From NCBI GenBank assembly GCA_016705325.1, contig JADIYJ010000027.1:496001-560000 (forward strand): DNA of 64,000 bases, in the 5' to 3' direction. Shown in pieces: positions 10,003 to 19,220 of this stretch. The translations under genes were made by a program, and so were the position numbers. Each line of letters opens with the position of its first letter. Positions within the stretch are counted from its first letter, which is position 1. Under the pieces are notes generated by a model, which was given only the letters and a program-made list of their open reading frames with translations, did not search any database and was not told where the DNA came from. This stretch comes from Pseudomonadota bacterium. GTDB taxonomy: Bacteria > Pseudomonadota > Gammaproteobacteria > Steroidobacterales > Steroidobacteraceae.

Positions 10003-10885
10003 TCAGGCCGCCTGGCGGCGCGTGCCGGCCAGCGTCGAGAAGTAGACGTCCTCGAGGCCGCCCTGCATCGGTTCGAAGCCGTCGCCGGGATCCGTGTCCG
10101 CCAGCACGTGGATGACGGTGCGACCGCCGAAGAGTCGCGTGGCGATCACTTCGTGGTCGCGCCGGTGCGCGTCGAGTTCGTTCTTGGCGATGGTCTTGCG
10201 CCAGACGCGGCCTGCCATCGAGGCAATCAGCTCCAGCGGCGCGCCGGTCTTCGACGATGCGCCCGCCGGCGATGATTGCCATGTTCGGACAGAGGTCCGC
10301 GACGTCCTCGACGATGTGCGTCGAGAGGATCACGACCACGTTCTCGCCGATCTCGGCCAGCAGGTTGAGGAAGCGGTTGCGTTCTTCGGGATCGAGGCCG
10401 GCGGTGGGCTCGTCGACGATGATCAGCTGCGGCTGGCCAATGAGCGCCTGCGCGATGCCGAACCGTTGCCGCATGCCACCCGAGAATCCCGCGAGCGCTT
10501 TCTTGCGCACGTCCCACAGGTTGACCTGGTGCAGCAGCGCATCGACAGTCTCGCGGCGTTCCGGCCCGTTGGCGAAGCCCTTGAGCACGGCCAGGTGATC
10601 GAGCATGTCGAGCGCGGTGACGCGCGGGTACACCCCGAAATCCTGCGGCAGGTAGCCAAGGGTGCGACGCAACGCGTCGGGGCTGGCAAGCACGTCGAGA
10701 TCGCCGAAACGGATCGCGCCCTGCGTGGGGATCTGCAGCGTCGCGATGCAGCGCATCAGCGACGACTTGCCCGCGCCGTTCGGGCCGAGCAGGCCGAACA
10801 TGCCTCGCGGGACCTCCAGCGTGACGCCGTCGACTGCGCGCGTGCCGTTGGGGTAGACATGGGTCAGGTTGTCGATGCGGAGCAT
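10003..10885 (-). CDS. ABC transporter ATP-binding protein (frameshifted)
   Basis: This is the ATPase partner of the permease-peptidase gene. Walker A is GPNGAGKSS (about residues 34-42), the signature motif is FSGGMRQRFGIAQAL, Walker B is LIIVDEPTAGLDP and the H-loop is ILSTHIVED. After GGRIVED (about 10252) the frame breaks. The expected continuation (SMAGRVWRKTIAKNELDAHR...) is in another frame and ends at 10003. One surplus C in GACCGGCGCGCC (coding strand) explains this. The total length of 883 nt is not a multiple of three. It could be a sequencing error or a real inactivation of the accessory C-terminal region; the nucleotide-binding core is intact. Confidence 0.85.
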
Positions 10886-10933
10886 GGAGGATCCCTGCCG
10901 GACCGGGTCTGGGCCGGCCTTAGACTGGGAGGC

Positions 10934-10976
10934 ATCCTAGGGGGAACTTGGTGTTGTAGTCAACTACATCACCAAG
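10934..10976 (-). promoter_or_regulatory. Probable promoter with overlapping operator for the ABC-peptidase operon
   Basis: Reading leftwards there is TTGACT (10963-10958), an 18-nt spacer and TAGGAT (10939-10934), about 50 nt before the ATPase start. The -35 box lies inside an inverted repeat at 10947-10976 with 14-nt arms CTTGGTGTTGTAGT/ACTACATCACCAAG (one mismatch). This is the size and symmetry of a GntR-type operator; short GntR/YtrA regulators often control such exporters. No regulator gene is adjacent, so the partner is unknown. Confidence 0.55.
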
Positions 10977-11084
10977 TCAGATAGCACTGAACTGCGCGGG
11001 ATCGAGTTGACAGGACGTGCCAGGTACGCGCGCCCCGAAGGCCATCGTCGCACCAGGCACGAGCGAGCCAAGCAGCGGCGTCCA

Positions 11085-12269
11085 TCAGTCGGCAGGGACC
11101 CGGACGCGCCCTTCCATCAGCACCCGGGCACTGCGGCTCATGCTGGCCCTGGTTACCGTCCATTCGTCACCGACCCGCGTGGCTTCGGCTCCGACACGCA
11201 ACGTGCCGGAGGGATGCCCGAAGCGGACCGCCTGCCGTGCACCTCCGCCGGCCGCAAGGTTCACCAGCGTGCCAGGAATTGCAGCAGCCGTGCCGATGGC
11301 CACTGCGGCTGTGCCCATCATCGCGTGATGCAGCTTGCCCATCGACAACGCGCGTACCAGCAGGTCGATGTCGGCGGCAGCGACACGCCTGCCGCTGGAC
11401 GCAACGTAGTCGGCTGATTTCGCGACGAACGCCACTTTCGGCGTGTGCTGCCGCCGGTTCGCTTCATCGAGGTGCTTGATGAGACCCATGCGCATGGCGC
11501 CATGCGCGCGAATGGTCTCGAACATCGCGAGTGCCTTGGCATCGCCATTGATCGCGTCCTGCAGCTCGGTGCCCTGGTAGCCGATCGCATCGGCGTTGAC
11601 GAAGATCGTGGGGATGCCGGCGTTGATCATGGTGGCCTCGAGCGTGCCGACGCCCGGCACCTCGAGCTCATCGACCAGGTTGCCGGTCGGGAACATCGAG
11701 CCGCCGGCGCCGTCTTCCTCCGCGGCTGGATCGATGAATTCGAGCTGCACTTCGGCGGCGGGAAAGGTCACGCCGTCGAGTTCGAAGTCACCCGTCTCCT
11801 GCACTGCGCCGTTCGCGACCGGCACGTGGGCGATGATCGTCTTGCCGATGTTCGCCTGCCAGATGCGCACGACCGCAGTTCCATCCCGGGGCACGCGACT
11901 CGCGGCGACAAGCCCGCTGCCGATCGCAAACGGCCCGACCGCCGCCGACAGGTTGCCGCAGTTGCCGCTCCAGTCGACGAAGGCCTTGTCGATCGAGACC
12001 TGGCCGAACAGGTAGTCGACGTCGTGATCGGCACGCGTACTCTTCGCCACGATGACCGTCTTGCTCGTGCTCGACGTCGCGCCACCCATGCCGTCGATCT
12101 GCTTGCCGTAGGGATCCGGACTGCCGATCACGCGCAGCAGCAATGCATCGCGTGCCGCGCCCGGCGTCTGCGCGGCAAGCGGCAGGTCCTGCAGGCGGAA
12201 GAACACGCCCTTGCTGGTGCCGCCACGCATGTACGTGGCGGGAATGGCGATCTGTGCTGCGTGTGACAT
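11085..12269 (-). CDS. prpF: 2-methylaconitate cis-trans isomerase PrpF
   Basis: PrpF isomerises the 2-methylaconitate made by AcnD so that aconitase B can hydrate it to 2-methylisocitrate. The 394-aa protein starts with the family signature PATYMRGGTSKGVFF (residues about 10-24) and has GMGGATSSTSKTVIV and VDWSGNCGNLSAAVGPFAI; the Cys in the latter matches the conserved catalytic region of the diaminopimelate-epimerase-like fold. It is 45 nt downstream of acnD and is the last gene of the prpB-prpC-acnD-prpF order. Confidence 0.95.
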   Translation of the reverse strand: MSHAAQIAIPATYMRGGTSKGVFFRLQDLPLAAQTPGAARDALLLRVIGSPDPYGKQIDGMGGATSSTSKTVIVAKSTRADHDVDYLFGQVSIDKAFVDWSGNCGNLSAAVGPFAIGSGLVAASRVPRDGTAVVRIWQANIGKTIIAHVPVANGAVQETGDFELDGVTFPAAEVQLEFIDPAAEEDGAGGSMFPTGNLVDELEVPGVGTLEATMINAGIPTIFVNADAIGYQGTELQDAINGDAKALAMFETIRAHGAMRMGLIKHLDEANRRQHTPKVAFVAKSADYVASSGRRVAAADIDLLVRALSMGKLHHAMMGTAAVAIGTAAAIPGTLVNLAAGGGARQAVRFGHPSGTLRVGAEATRVGDEWTVTRASMSRSARVLMEGRVRVPAD

Positions 12270-12314
12270 CGAAACCCTCGCCCTGACCCGCTGCCGCCAG
12301 CGGCAGTGGCAGAA

Positions 12315-14909
12315 CTAAGCGACGCGCGACGACTCGAGGAAATCGCGGGCGAAGCGCTGCAGCACGCCACCCGCTTCGTAGATCGACGCTTCCTCGGCGG
12401 TGTCGAGCCGGCAGGTCACCGGCACGTCGACACGCTCGCCATTCCTGCGGTGAATGACCAGCGTGAGCTCCGCGCGCGGCTTGCGTTCACCGACGACATC
12501 GTACGTTTCCGTGCCGTCGATGCCGAGCGTCCTGCGGTTCACGCCCGGCTTGAACTCGAGCGGCAGCACGCCCATGCCGACCAGGTTGGTGCGATGGATG
12601 CGCTCGAAGCCTTCCGCAGCGATCGCTTCGACGCCCGCGAGCCGGACACCCTTGGCGGCCCAGTCACGTGACGAACCCTGGCCGTAGTCGGCACCGGCGA
12701 TGATGATCAGGGGCTGCTTGCGCGCCATGTAAGTCTCGATCGCTTCCCACATGCGCGTGACCCTGCCCTCGGGCTCGATGCGCGCCAGTGACCCCGGCTT
12801 GACCTTGCCGTCGACGACCACCATCTCGTTCTTGAGCGTGGGGTTGGCGAAGGTGGCGCGCTGCGCCGTCAGGTGATCGCCACGATGGGTCGCGTAGGAA
12901 TTGAAGTCTTCTTCCGGCAGGCCCATTTTCGCAAGATACTCGCCTGCCGCGCTGTCCAGCAGGATCGCGTTGGACGGCGACAGGTGATCGGTCGTGATGT
13001 TGTCGCCGAGCACCGCCAGCGGTCGCATGCCCTTGAGCGAGCGCTCCCCGGCCAGCGCGCCTTCCCAGTACGGCGGCCGGCGAATGTACGTGCTCTGCGC
13101 ACGCCAGGCGTACAGCGGGCTGACTTGCTGGCCCGACTCGACGCTGATCCGGAACATCGGTTCGTAGACCTTGCGGAACTGCTCGGGCTTCACGCTTGCG
13201 GCCACGACGGCGTCGATCTCCGCGTCCGACGGCCACAGGTCCTTGAGCAGGATCGGCTCGCCCGCGGCATCCGTGCCGAAGGAATCCCTCTCGATGTCGA
13301 AGCGGATCGTGCCCGCGATGGCGTAGGCCACCACCAGCGCCGGTGACGCGAGGAACGCCTGCTTCGCATACGGGTGGATGCGGCCGTCGAAGTTGCGATT
13401 GCCCGACAGCACGGCCGTTGCATACAGGTCGCGCTCGATGATCTCCTGCTGGATCCCTGGATCGAGCGCGCCCGACATGCCGTTGCAGGTGGTGCACGCG
13501 AACGCCACGACGCCAAATCCGAGCTGCTCGAGCTCCGCGGTCAGATTGGCCTCGTCGAGGTACAGCGCCACGGCTCTGGAGCCGGGCGCCAGCGAGCTCT
13601 TCACCCAGGGCTTCCGCCGCAGGCCCAGCCGGTTCGCGTTGCGCGCGAGCAGGCCGGCCGCAATCACGTTGCGCGGATTGCTGGTGTTGGTGCAGCTCGT
13701 GATCGCCGCGATGATCACGGCGCCGTCCGGCATCTGGCCCGGTGCGTCCGTCCACGCTCCTGCAATGCCCTTCGCAGCGAGATCGCTCGTTGCCACGCGT
13801 GCGTGCGGGTTCGAGGGGCCGGCGATGTTGCGCACGACGCGCGACAGGTCGAACTCGAGCACGCGCTCGTACACGGCCGTCGCCAGGCTGTCCGCCCACA
13901 GTCCAGTATGCCGGGCGTAGGTCTCGACCAGCTTCACCTGCGCATCTTCACGGCCGGTGAGCCGCAGGTACGTGATCGTCTGCTCGTCGATGAAGAACAT
14001 CGCCGCCGTCGCACCGTATTCCGGCGCCATGTTGGAGATCGTCGCGCGATCGCCCAGCGTCAACGCCGAAGCGCCTTCGCCATGGAACTCCAGGTACGCG
14101 CCGACCACCTTCTGCTGGCGCAGGAACTCGGTCAGCGCCAGCACGATGTCGGTGGCAGTGATGCCGGGCTGCGGTCTGCCGGCGAGCCGCACGCCGACGA
14201 TGTCGGGCAGTCGCATCCAGGACGCCCGTCCGAGCATGACGCTCTCGGCTTCGAGACCGCCGACGCCAACGGCGATCACACCGAGCGCATCGACGTGTGG
14301 CGTGTGGCTGTCGGTACCGACCAGCGTGTCCGGGAATGCGACGCCATCCTGCACGTGGATCACCGGCGACATTCGCTCGAGATTGATCTGGTGCATGATG
14401 CCGTTGCCCGGCGGAATCACGTCGACGTTTCTGAACGCGAGCCTGGTCCAGTCGATGAAGTGAAAGCGATCCTCGTTGCGCCGGTCTTCGATCGCGCGGT
14501 TCTTGGCGAACGCATCGGGATCGAAGCCGCCGCACTCGACCGCAAGCGAATGGTCGACGATCAGCTGCACCGGCACGACCGGATTGACCGTGGCCGGATC
14601 GCCGCCCTGCTCCGCGATCGCATCCCGCAGCCCCGCGAGGTCGACCAGCGCTGTCTGACCGAGGATGTCGTGGCAGACGACGCGCGCCGGAAACCACGGG
14701 AAATCCAGGTCACGCCTGCGCTCGATGAGCTGCCGCAGCGAGGCCTCGAGAATCGCCGGATCGCACCGACGCACGAGATTCTCGGCGTGCACGCGCGCCG
14801 TGTACGACAGCTTGTCGTATGCGCCCGGCTCGATGTCGTCGACAGCGGCGCGCGCATCGAAGTAGTCGAGCGAGGTGCCGGGGAGTGGCTTGCGGTGGGC
14901 GGTGTTCAT
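12315..14909 (-). CDS. acnD: 2-methylcitrate dehydratase AcnD (Fe-S, AcnA-like)
   Basis: AcnD dehydrates 2-methylcitrate in propionate catabolism. The 864-aa protein matches the aconitase-A fold and carries the three iron-sulfur cysteines: Cys406 (SCTNTSNP), Cys472 and Cys475 (CTTCNGMSG). The C-terminal swivel domain contains GADYGQGSSRDWAAKG. The start MNTAHRKPLPGTSLDYFD matches known AcnD N-termini. The upstream sequence is unusual: the coding strand has a run of 23 C ending 6 nt before the ATG, so no purine-rich ribosome binding site is visible. Translation may depend on coupling with prpC or be sensitive to tract length. Confidence 0.95.
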   Translation of the reverse strand: MNTAHRKPLPGTSLDYFDARAAVDDIEPGAYDKLSYTARVHAENLVRRCDPAILEASLRQLIERRRDLDFPWFPARVVCHDILGQTALVDLAGLRDAIAEQGGDPATVNPVVPVQLIVDHSLAVECGGFDPDAFAKNRAIEDRRNEDRFHFIDWTRLAFRNVDVIPPGNGIMHQINLERMSPVIHVQDGVAFPDTLVGTDSHTPHVDALGVIAVGVGGLEAESVMLGRASWMRLPDIVGVRLAGRPQPGITATDIVLALTEFLRQQKVVGAYLEFHGEGASALTLGDRATISNMAPEYGATAAMFFIDEQTITYLRLTGREDAQVKLVETYARHTGLWADSLATAVYERVLEFDLSRVVRNIAGPSNPHARVATSDLAAKGIAGAWTDAPGQMPDGAVIIAAITSCTNTSNPRNVIAAGLLARNANRLGLRRKPWVKSSLAPGSRAVALYLDEANLTAELEQLGFGVVAFACTTCNGMSGALDPGIQQEIIERDLYATAVLSGNRNFDGRIHPYAKQAFLASPALVVAYAIAGTIRFDIERDSFGTDAAGEPILLKDLWPSDAEIDAVVAASVKPEQFRKVYEPMFRISVESGQQVSPLYAWRAQSTYIRRPPYWEGALAGERSLKGMRPLAVLGDNITTDHLSPSNAILLDSAAGEYLAKMGLPEEDFNSYATHRGDHLTAQRATFANPTLKNEMVVVDGKVKPGSLARIEPEGRVTRMWEAIETYMARKQPLIIIAGADYGQGSSRDWAAKGVRLAGVEAIAAEGFERIHRTNLVGMGVLPLEFKPGVNRRTLGIDGTETYDVVGERKPRAELTLVIHRRNGERVDVPVTCRLDTAEEASIYEAGGVLQRFARDFLESSRVA

Positions 14910-15075
14910 GAGGAAGGGGGGGGGGGGGGGGGGGGGGGAGGGGGGAAGGGCGGAAGGGGGGGGGGGGGAGGGGGGGAAGGGCGGGAGGAAGGGGGCACTT
15001 CCCCTTCCTGTCCTTCCGCCCTTCCTGTCCTTCCGCCCTTCCTGTCCTTCCGCCCTTCCGCACTTCCCCCCTTCC
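14910..15075. repeat. Long G runs and CCTTCC-type nonamer repeats between prpC and acnD
   Basis: The plus strand has a run of 23 G (14916-14938), a second of 13 G (14956-14968), then pyrimidine 9-nt units such as CTTCCTGTC and CTTCCGCCC up to the prpC stop. G-rich and C-rich halves can pair, making a large hairpin inside the prp operon. In the mRNA sense, GGAAGG units begin right after the prpC stop and a poly-C tract ends just before the acnD start, the same layout as between parB and atpI. The exact tract lengths may be unreliable. Confidence 0.85.
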
Positions 15076-16236
15076 TCAGCCCCTTTCCTTGAGTGGAACG
15101 AACTTCCGGTCTTCCGGTCCCGTGTAATTCGCGCTCGGCCGGATGATCTTGCCGTCGATGCGCTGCTCGATCACGTGCGCGCTCCAGCCTGCCGTGCGTG
15201 AGATCACGAACAGCGGCGTGAACATGGCGGTCGGCACGCCCATCATGTGATACGAAACCGCGCTGAACCAATCGAGATTCGGGAACATCTTCTTGATGTC
15301 CCACATGACGGACTCGAGGCGTTCGGCGATATGGAACATCTTCAGGTCGCCGGCTTCCCGCGACAGGTCGTGCGCGACTTTCTTGATCACCTTGTTGCGC
15401 GGATCGCTGATCGTGTAGACCGGGTGACCGAAGCCGATGACGACTTCCTTGCGCTCGACGCGGGCCTTGATGTCCGCTTCCGCTGCGTCGGGCGTCTCGT
15501 AACGCTTCTGTACTTCGAAGGCAACCTCGTTGGCGCCGCCGTGCTTCGGCCCGCGCAGCGCCCCGATCGCGCCGGTGATGCACGAATAGATGTCGGAGCC
15601 CGTGCCCGCGATGACGCGGCCCGTGAAGGTCGACGCATTGAACTCGTGCTCGGCGTACAGGTTGAGCGAGACGTGCATCGCCTTCACCCACGAGGCGGGC
15701 GCCGGCTCGCCGTGCAGCAGGTGCAGGAAGTGACCGCCGATCGAGTCGTCGTCGGTTTCGACCTCGATGATCCGGCCGGAGTGGCTGTAGTGGTACCAGT
15801 AGCAGAGCATCGAGCCCAGGCTTGCAAGCAGCCGGTCTGCGATGTCGCGCGCACCCGTGACGTCGTGATCGTCCTTCTCCGGCAGGGTGCAGCCGAGCAC
15901 CGACGTGCCGGTACGCATGACGTCCATCGGGTGGCTCGCCGCCGGCAGTGCCTGCAACGCCATCTGCACCGACTCCGGCAATCCGCGCAACCGCATCAGC
16001 TTGGCTTTGTAGCCCCTGAGTTCCGCTGCGTTCGGCAGCTTGCCGTGCACCAGCAGGTGCGCGACTTCTTCGAACTCGCACTTGTCCGCGAGATCGAGGA
16101 TGTCGTAGCCGCGGTAGTGCAGGTCGTTGCCGCTGCGGCCCACCGTGCAGAGCGCGGTGTTGCCCGCGGTCACGCCCGACAGGGCGACGGATTTCTTCGG
16201 CTTGAAGCCGGCGGGTGAAGTCTCGTTGCTGCTCAT
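15076..16236 (-). CDS. prpC: 2-methylcitrate synthase PrpC
   Basis: PrpC condenses propionyl-CoA with oxaloacetate. The 386-aa protein is of citrate-synthase type II length. It has the catalytic region [12 protein letters not shown], the active-site histidine in [14 protein letters not shown] and the aspartate region [14 protein letters not shown], where the YHMMG signature is typical of methylcitrate synthases rather than GltA. The ATG at 16236 is chosen over longer in-frame starts because those would run through prpB. It follows prpB by 20 nt. An older alternative, citrate synthase, is made unlikely by the operon. Confidence 0.95.
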   Translation of the reverse strand: MSSNETSPAGFKPKKSVALSGVTAGNTALCTVGRSGNDLHYRGYDILDLADKCEFEEVAHLLVHGKLPNAAELRGYKAKLMRLRGLPESVQMALQALPAASHPMDVMRTGTSVLGCTLPEKDDHDVTGARDIADRLLASLGSMLCYWYHYSHSGRIIEVETDDDSIGGHFLHLLHGEPAPASWVKAMHVSLNLYAEHEFNASTFTGRVIAGTGSDIYSCITGAIGALRGPKHGGANEVAFEVQKRYETPDAAEADIKARVERKEVVIGFGHPVYTISDPRNKVIKKVAHDLSREAGDLKMFHIAERLESVMWDIKKMFPNLDWFSAVSYHMMGVPTAMFTPLFVISRTAGWSAHVIEQRIDGKIIRPSANYTGPEDRKFVPLKERG

Positions 16237-16256
16237 GGCTGTGTTCCCGACATGGA

Positions 16257-17159
16257 CTATTTGACGGTGCCTTCGCGCACGAAGAGCTGGTCGAGCTTCT
16301 GCTCGTAGTCGTGGTAGCCGAGCACTTCGTACAGTTCGACTCGGGTCTGCATGCGGTCGAGCACGCTCTTCTGCGTGCCTTGCTGGCGCAATGCGCCGTA
16401 GACGATCTCGGCGGCCTTCGACATTGCGCGAAACGCAGAGAGGGGATACAGCACCAGTTGCGCCCCGGCGCCCGCCAGTTCCTGCACGGTGAAGAGCGGC
16501 GTCTTGCCGAACTCGGTGATGTTGGCCAGCACCGGCACCTTCACGACCGCCGTGAACTGGCGATACTCGTCGAGCGTGGTGAGCGCCTCGGCGAAGATCA
16601 TGTCCGCGCCGGCTGCGACGTACCGCAGGGCACGGTCGATCGCGGCCTGCTGGCCTTCGACAGCGTGAGCGTCCGTGCGCGCCATGATCACGAAATGGTC
16701 GTCGGTGCGACCGTCGACGGCGGCCTTGATGCGGTCGACCATTTCGTCGGCCGAGACCAGCGCCTTGCCCGGGCGGTGGCCGCAGCGCTTGGCCTGCACC
16801 TGGTCTTCGAGGTGGCACGCAGCCGCACCCGACTTGATCAGGTCCGAGATCGTGCGCGAAATGTTGAAAGCGGCGCCCCAACCCGTGTCCGCATCGACGA
16901 GCAGCGGCACGTCGGTGGCGGCGGTGATTCGACGCACGTCTTCGCAGACGTCGTTGAGGCTGGTGATGCCGAGGTCCGGCAAGCCGAACGACGCGTTGGC
17001 GACACCGGCACCCGAAAGATAGATCGCCTTGAACCCGGCCCGTTCGGCGAGCAATGCCGAGTAGGCGTTGACGGCGCCGGCGACCTGCAGGGGCTTTTCG
17101 GCGGCGAGGGCCGCGCGAAACCTCGCGCCGGCGGATGTGGGACTCTTGGCCGTTGGCAT
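16257..17159 (-). CDS. prpB: 2-methylisocitrate lyase PrpB
   Basis: PrpB cleaves 2-methylisocitrate to pyruvate and succinate, the last step of the methylcitrate cycle. The 300-aa protein belongs to the isocitrate lyase/PEP mutase superfamily. The catalytic KRCGH motif is at residues 124-128 ([11 protein letters not shown]), with the Mg-binding aspartates in [10 protein letters not shown] (88-95) and HLEDQ (116-120). The start is ATG 17159; further upstream the frame runs into the divergent regulator's control region. It heads the operon. Confidence 0.96.
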   Translation of the reverse strand: MPTAKSPTSAGARFRAALAAEKPLQVAGAVNAYSALLAERAGFKAIYLSGAGVANASFGLPDLGITSLNDVCEDVRRITAATDVPLLVDADTGWGAAFNISRTISDLIKSGAAACHLEDQVQAKRCGHRPGKALVSADEMVDRIKAAVDGRTDDHFVIMARTDAHAVEGQQAAIDRALRYVAAGADMIFAEALTTLDEYRQFTAVVKVPVLANITEFGKTPLFTVQELAGAGAQLVLYPLSAFRAMSKAAEIVYGALRQQGTQKSVLDRMQTRVELYEVLGYHDYEQKLDQLFVREGTVK

Positions 17160-17252
17160 GGGTTGCGGTGCTCCGGCGGGTGTGCGCGCGAAAGGACCGC
17201 TAGTTTGCTCCAACTTGTCGTTGCGAGGCGTGCAAAAAAGGGCGTATAAACT

Positions 17253-17286
17253 TGCGAAAAGCTGCGAAATTGCGAAACTGCAAATG
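17253..17286. promoter_or_regulatory. Tandem TGCGAAA/TGCAAA boxes in the prpB-prpR divergent region
   Basis: Four similar heptamers lie in a row: TGCGAAA at 17253, 17263 and 17271, and TGCAAAT at 17279, spaced 10, 8 and 8 nt, the last overlapping the regulator's start codon. RamB/PrpR/ScfR-type regulators of propionate and acetate genes bind TTTGCAAA-like sequences, so this is a good candidate operator for autoregulation and for control of prpB, which starts 94 nt to the left. Confidence 0.55.
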
Positions 17287-18696
17287 CGAGACAAGCTCTT
17301 TGTCGGACCCAAGGTCCGGGCCCTGCGCGAACGCCAGAGCCTCACCCTCGATGCGTGCGCCAAGCTGCTGGGGCTGTCGACCAGCTACCTGTCCCAGATC
17401 GAGACCAACCAGCGGCCGGTGACGGCCCGGGTCCTGATCGCGCTGTCGCGGAACTTTGCCGTCGGGCCGGCTGAGTTCGACAGCGACGAGGAAACCCGGC
17501 TGATCGCCGACCTGCGCGAGGCCAGCGCCGACCTGGGTCTCGGCCTGCCGTCGCCGGCACTGTCCGAACTCAAGCTGGCGGCCGCCACGACTCCGACACT
17601 GGCTCGCCAGTACCTCGCCCTGCACCGGGCCTACCGCGCGCTCGACGAACGGATCCTGCGTTTCGACGAAACGGTGAAGATGCGAACCGAGGACGCGCCC
17701 GACTCGCTGGTGCCGTACCAGGAGGTGCGCGACTTCTTCCACTACCGCGATAACTACGTCGACGAGCTGGACGTCGCCGCCGAGGCGCTCGCGGCGGACA
17801 TCGGCATCGACGGCGACGGCAACGCGGTGGCCACGCTCGAGCGTGCGCTGGCGGAGCGGTTCGGTATCCGCGTCGTGCGAGCCCTGACGGATGCCGGACT
17901 GATCCGCCATTACGATCCCGCCACGAAGGTGCTGACGCTCGACCGCGACCTGGCCGAGCCGACGCGTGCCTTTCAGCTTGCAACGCAGCTGGCGGACCTG
18001 CTTCTTACCGGCCTCTGCAATGATGTGCTGGCGACGGCCGGGCTCGAGTCCGCGACCGCGCGCGACATTGCCCGCATCGGGCTGCTCAACTACGCGGCCG
18101 GCGCACTCGTCATGCCGTATCGACGCTTCGCGGCGTCCGCCATGGAGCTGCGCCACGACATCGAGCAACTGCAGCACCGCTACAACGCGAGCTTCGAGCA
18201 GGTGTCGCACCGCCTGAGCACGCTGCAGCGTCCCGGCGCGCGCGGCGTGCCGTTCTACTTCGTGCGCGTCGACGCCGCGGGCAACATCACCAAGCGGCAC
18301 AGCTCGACGCGCTTCCAGTTCGCCCGTTTCGGTGGTGCGTGCCCGCTGTGGAACGTGCACGAAGCCTTCGGTCATCCAGGCCGCATCCTGGTGCAGGTCG
18401 CAGAGATGCCGGACGGCGTGCGCTACCTGTGCGTGGGGCGCAGCATCGTCAAGCGCTCGGGCAATTTCCTGCGCCCCAACCGCCAGTACGCGATCGGCAT
18501 CGGCTGTGAAGTTGCCCATGCCGACAAGGTCGTTTACTCGGAAGGGCTCAGCCTCGATGGCGCAGCCGTGCCCGTCGGCGTCAGTTGCCGCATCTGCGAA
18601 CGACCCGATTGCCACCAGCGCGCATTCCCGCCGCTCGGCCGCAAGCTGACCGTGCGGACCAACGAACGGCGCATCGTGCCGTTTTCGATCGAGTGA
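17284..18696 (+). CDS. ScfR/RamB-type transcriptional regulator of the methylcitrate cycle
   Basis: The 470-aa protein has an N-terminal XRE helix-turn-helix ([29 protein letters not shown], about residues 12-40). An IrrE-like ImmA/IrrE-related region is in the middle (about 160-290), although no HExxH is seen. A C-terminal ScfR domain carries conserved cysteines ([30 protein letters not shown]). This is the architecture of RamB, PrpR of mycobacteria and MccR-like regulators, which sense short-chain acyl-CoA. It is divergent from prpB with 124 nt between starts. The ATG at 17284 is chosen because the helix-turn-helix begins only a few residues later. Confidence 0.88.
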   Translation: MRDKLFVGPKVRALRERQSLTLDACAKLLGLSTSYLSQIETNQRPVTARVLIALSRNFAVGPAEFDSDEETRLIADLREASADLGLGLPSPALSELKLAAATTPTLARQYLALHRAYRALDERILRFDETVKMRTEDAPDSLVPYQEVRDFFHYRDNYVDELDVAAEALAADIGIDGDGNAVATLERALAERFGIRVVRALTDAGLIRHYDPATKVLTLDRDLAEPTRAFQLATQLADLLLTGLCNDVLATAGLESATARDIARIGLLNYAAGALVMPYRRFAASAMELRHDIEQLQHRYNASFEQVSHRLSTLQRPGARGVPFYFVRVDAAGNITKRHSSTRFQFARFGGACPLWNVHEAFGHPGRILVQVAEMPDGVRYLCVGRSIVKRSGNFLRPNRQYAIGIGCEVAHADKVVYSEGLSLDGAAVPVGVSCRICERPDCHQRAFPPLGRKLTVRTNERRIVPFSIE

Positions 18697-18722
18697 AGTC
18701 TCCGCAGCGGTCGATCAGTCAC

Positions 18723-18820
18723 CTTTCCCGAGCATCGGAAGGGAGACACGTGCGGGTTGCAGTCTGCCGATCCGGACCCTTGCCCCGAGCTTGGAAAGGC
18801 AGGCACGCTCGGGTTGCAAG
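18723..18820. repeat. Partial copies of the TTGGAAAGGCAG hairpin repeat
   Basis: Two degraded copies precede the intact one at 18820. At 18723-18763 there is TTCCCGAGCATCGGAAGGGAGACACG, a diverged core. At 18767-18820 the left arm and core are complete (GATCCGGACCCTTGCCCCGAGC then TTGGAAAGGCAGGCACGC) but the right arm is imperfect (GCTCGGGTTGCAAG). Confidence 0.75.
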
Positions 18821-18893
18821 CGGCCGATCCGGACCCTTGCCCCGAGCTTGGAAAGGCAGACACGCGCCCGGGGCAAGGGTCCGGATCGGCCGC
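18820..18893. repeat. Hairpin repeat copy B, perfect 25-bp arms
   Basis: The arms 18820-18844 and 18869-18893 are exact reverse complements. The 24-nt loop contains the conserved core TTGGAAAGGCAGACACGC. The outer arm sequence (GGCCGATCCGGACCCTTG) differs from the other copies but always pairs with itself. The element lies between the convergent regulator and cysNC genes and could act as a bidirectional terminator. Confidence 0.9.
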
Positions 18894-19079
18894 ATACAAC
18901 GATCGAGTGTCGTCCTTACCGATCGCGACAGGAGATGCCGGGTCGGACGCATGGATCCTCACCCGGCTTGCGGCAGACCTCTCCCGCCCAGACGGGAGGG
19001 GGGTGGGGGTGCGAACGCGACGTTGCACGCGCCGTGCGCTCTTTTCCGTCTGACCGGAAAATGCGCAGTCGCTGTCTCG

Positions 19080-19159
19080 CAAGCGGTGGCTCCGGGGTCT
19101 TTCCCCGAGCGCGTGTCTGCCTTTCCAAGCTCGGGGAAAGACCCCGGAGCCACCGCTTG
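19080..19159. repeat. Hairpin repeat copy C, perfect 31-bp arms
   Basis: The arms 19080-19110 and 19129-19159 are exact reverse complements around the 18-nt loop GCGTGTCTGCCTTTCCAA, which is the reverse complement of the copy B core. The next bases (about 19165-19198) hold another degraded core, GCGTGTCTGCCTTCCC. The stretch 18697-19220 contains no gene; besides these repeats it has a small hairpin (GCGCTCTTTTCCG/CGGAAAATGCGC, about 19036-19067). Confidence 0.9.
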
Positions 19160-19220
19160 TGACGTCAATGCGTGTCTGCCTTCCCACGCGCCGGGAACGC
19201 ACCGGAGCAACCCGCTTCGC

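Noticed and set aside
15076..16236. Housekeeping citrate synthase GltA
   Set aside because: Short type II length, the YHMMG region and position between prpB and acnD indicate methylcitrate synthase.
18700..19200. Repeat cluster as a CRISPR array
   Set aside because: Units are inverted, few, irregularly spaced and without unique spacers; they are hairpin repeats. No cas genes are present.
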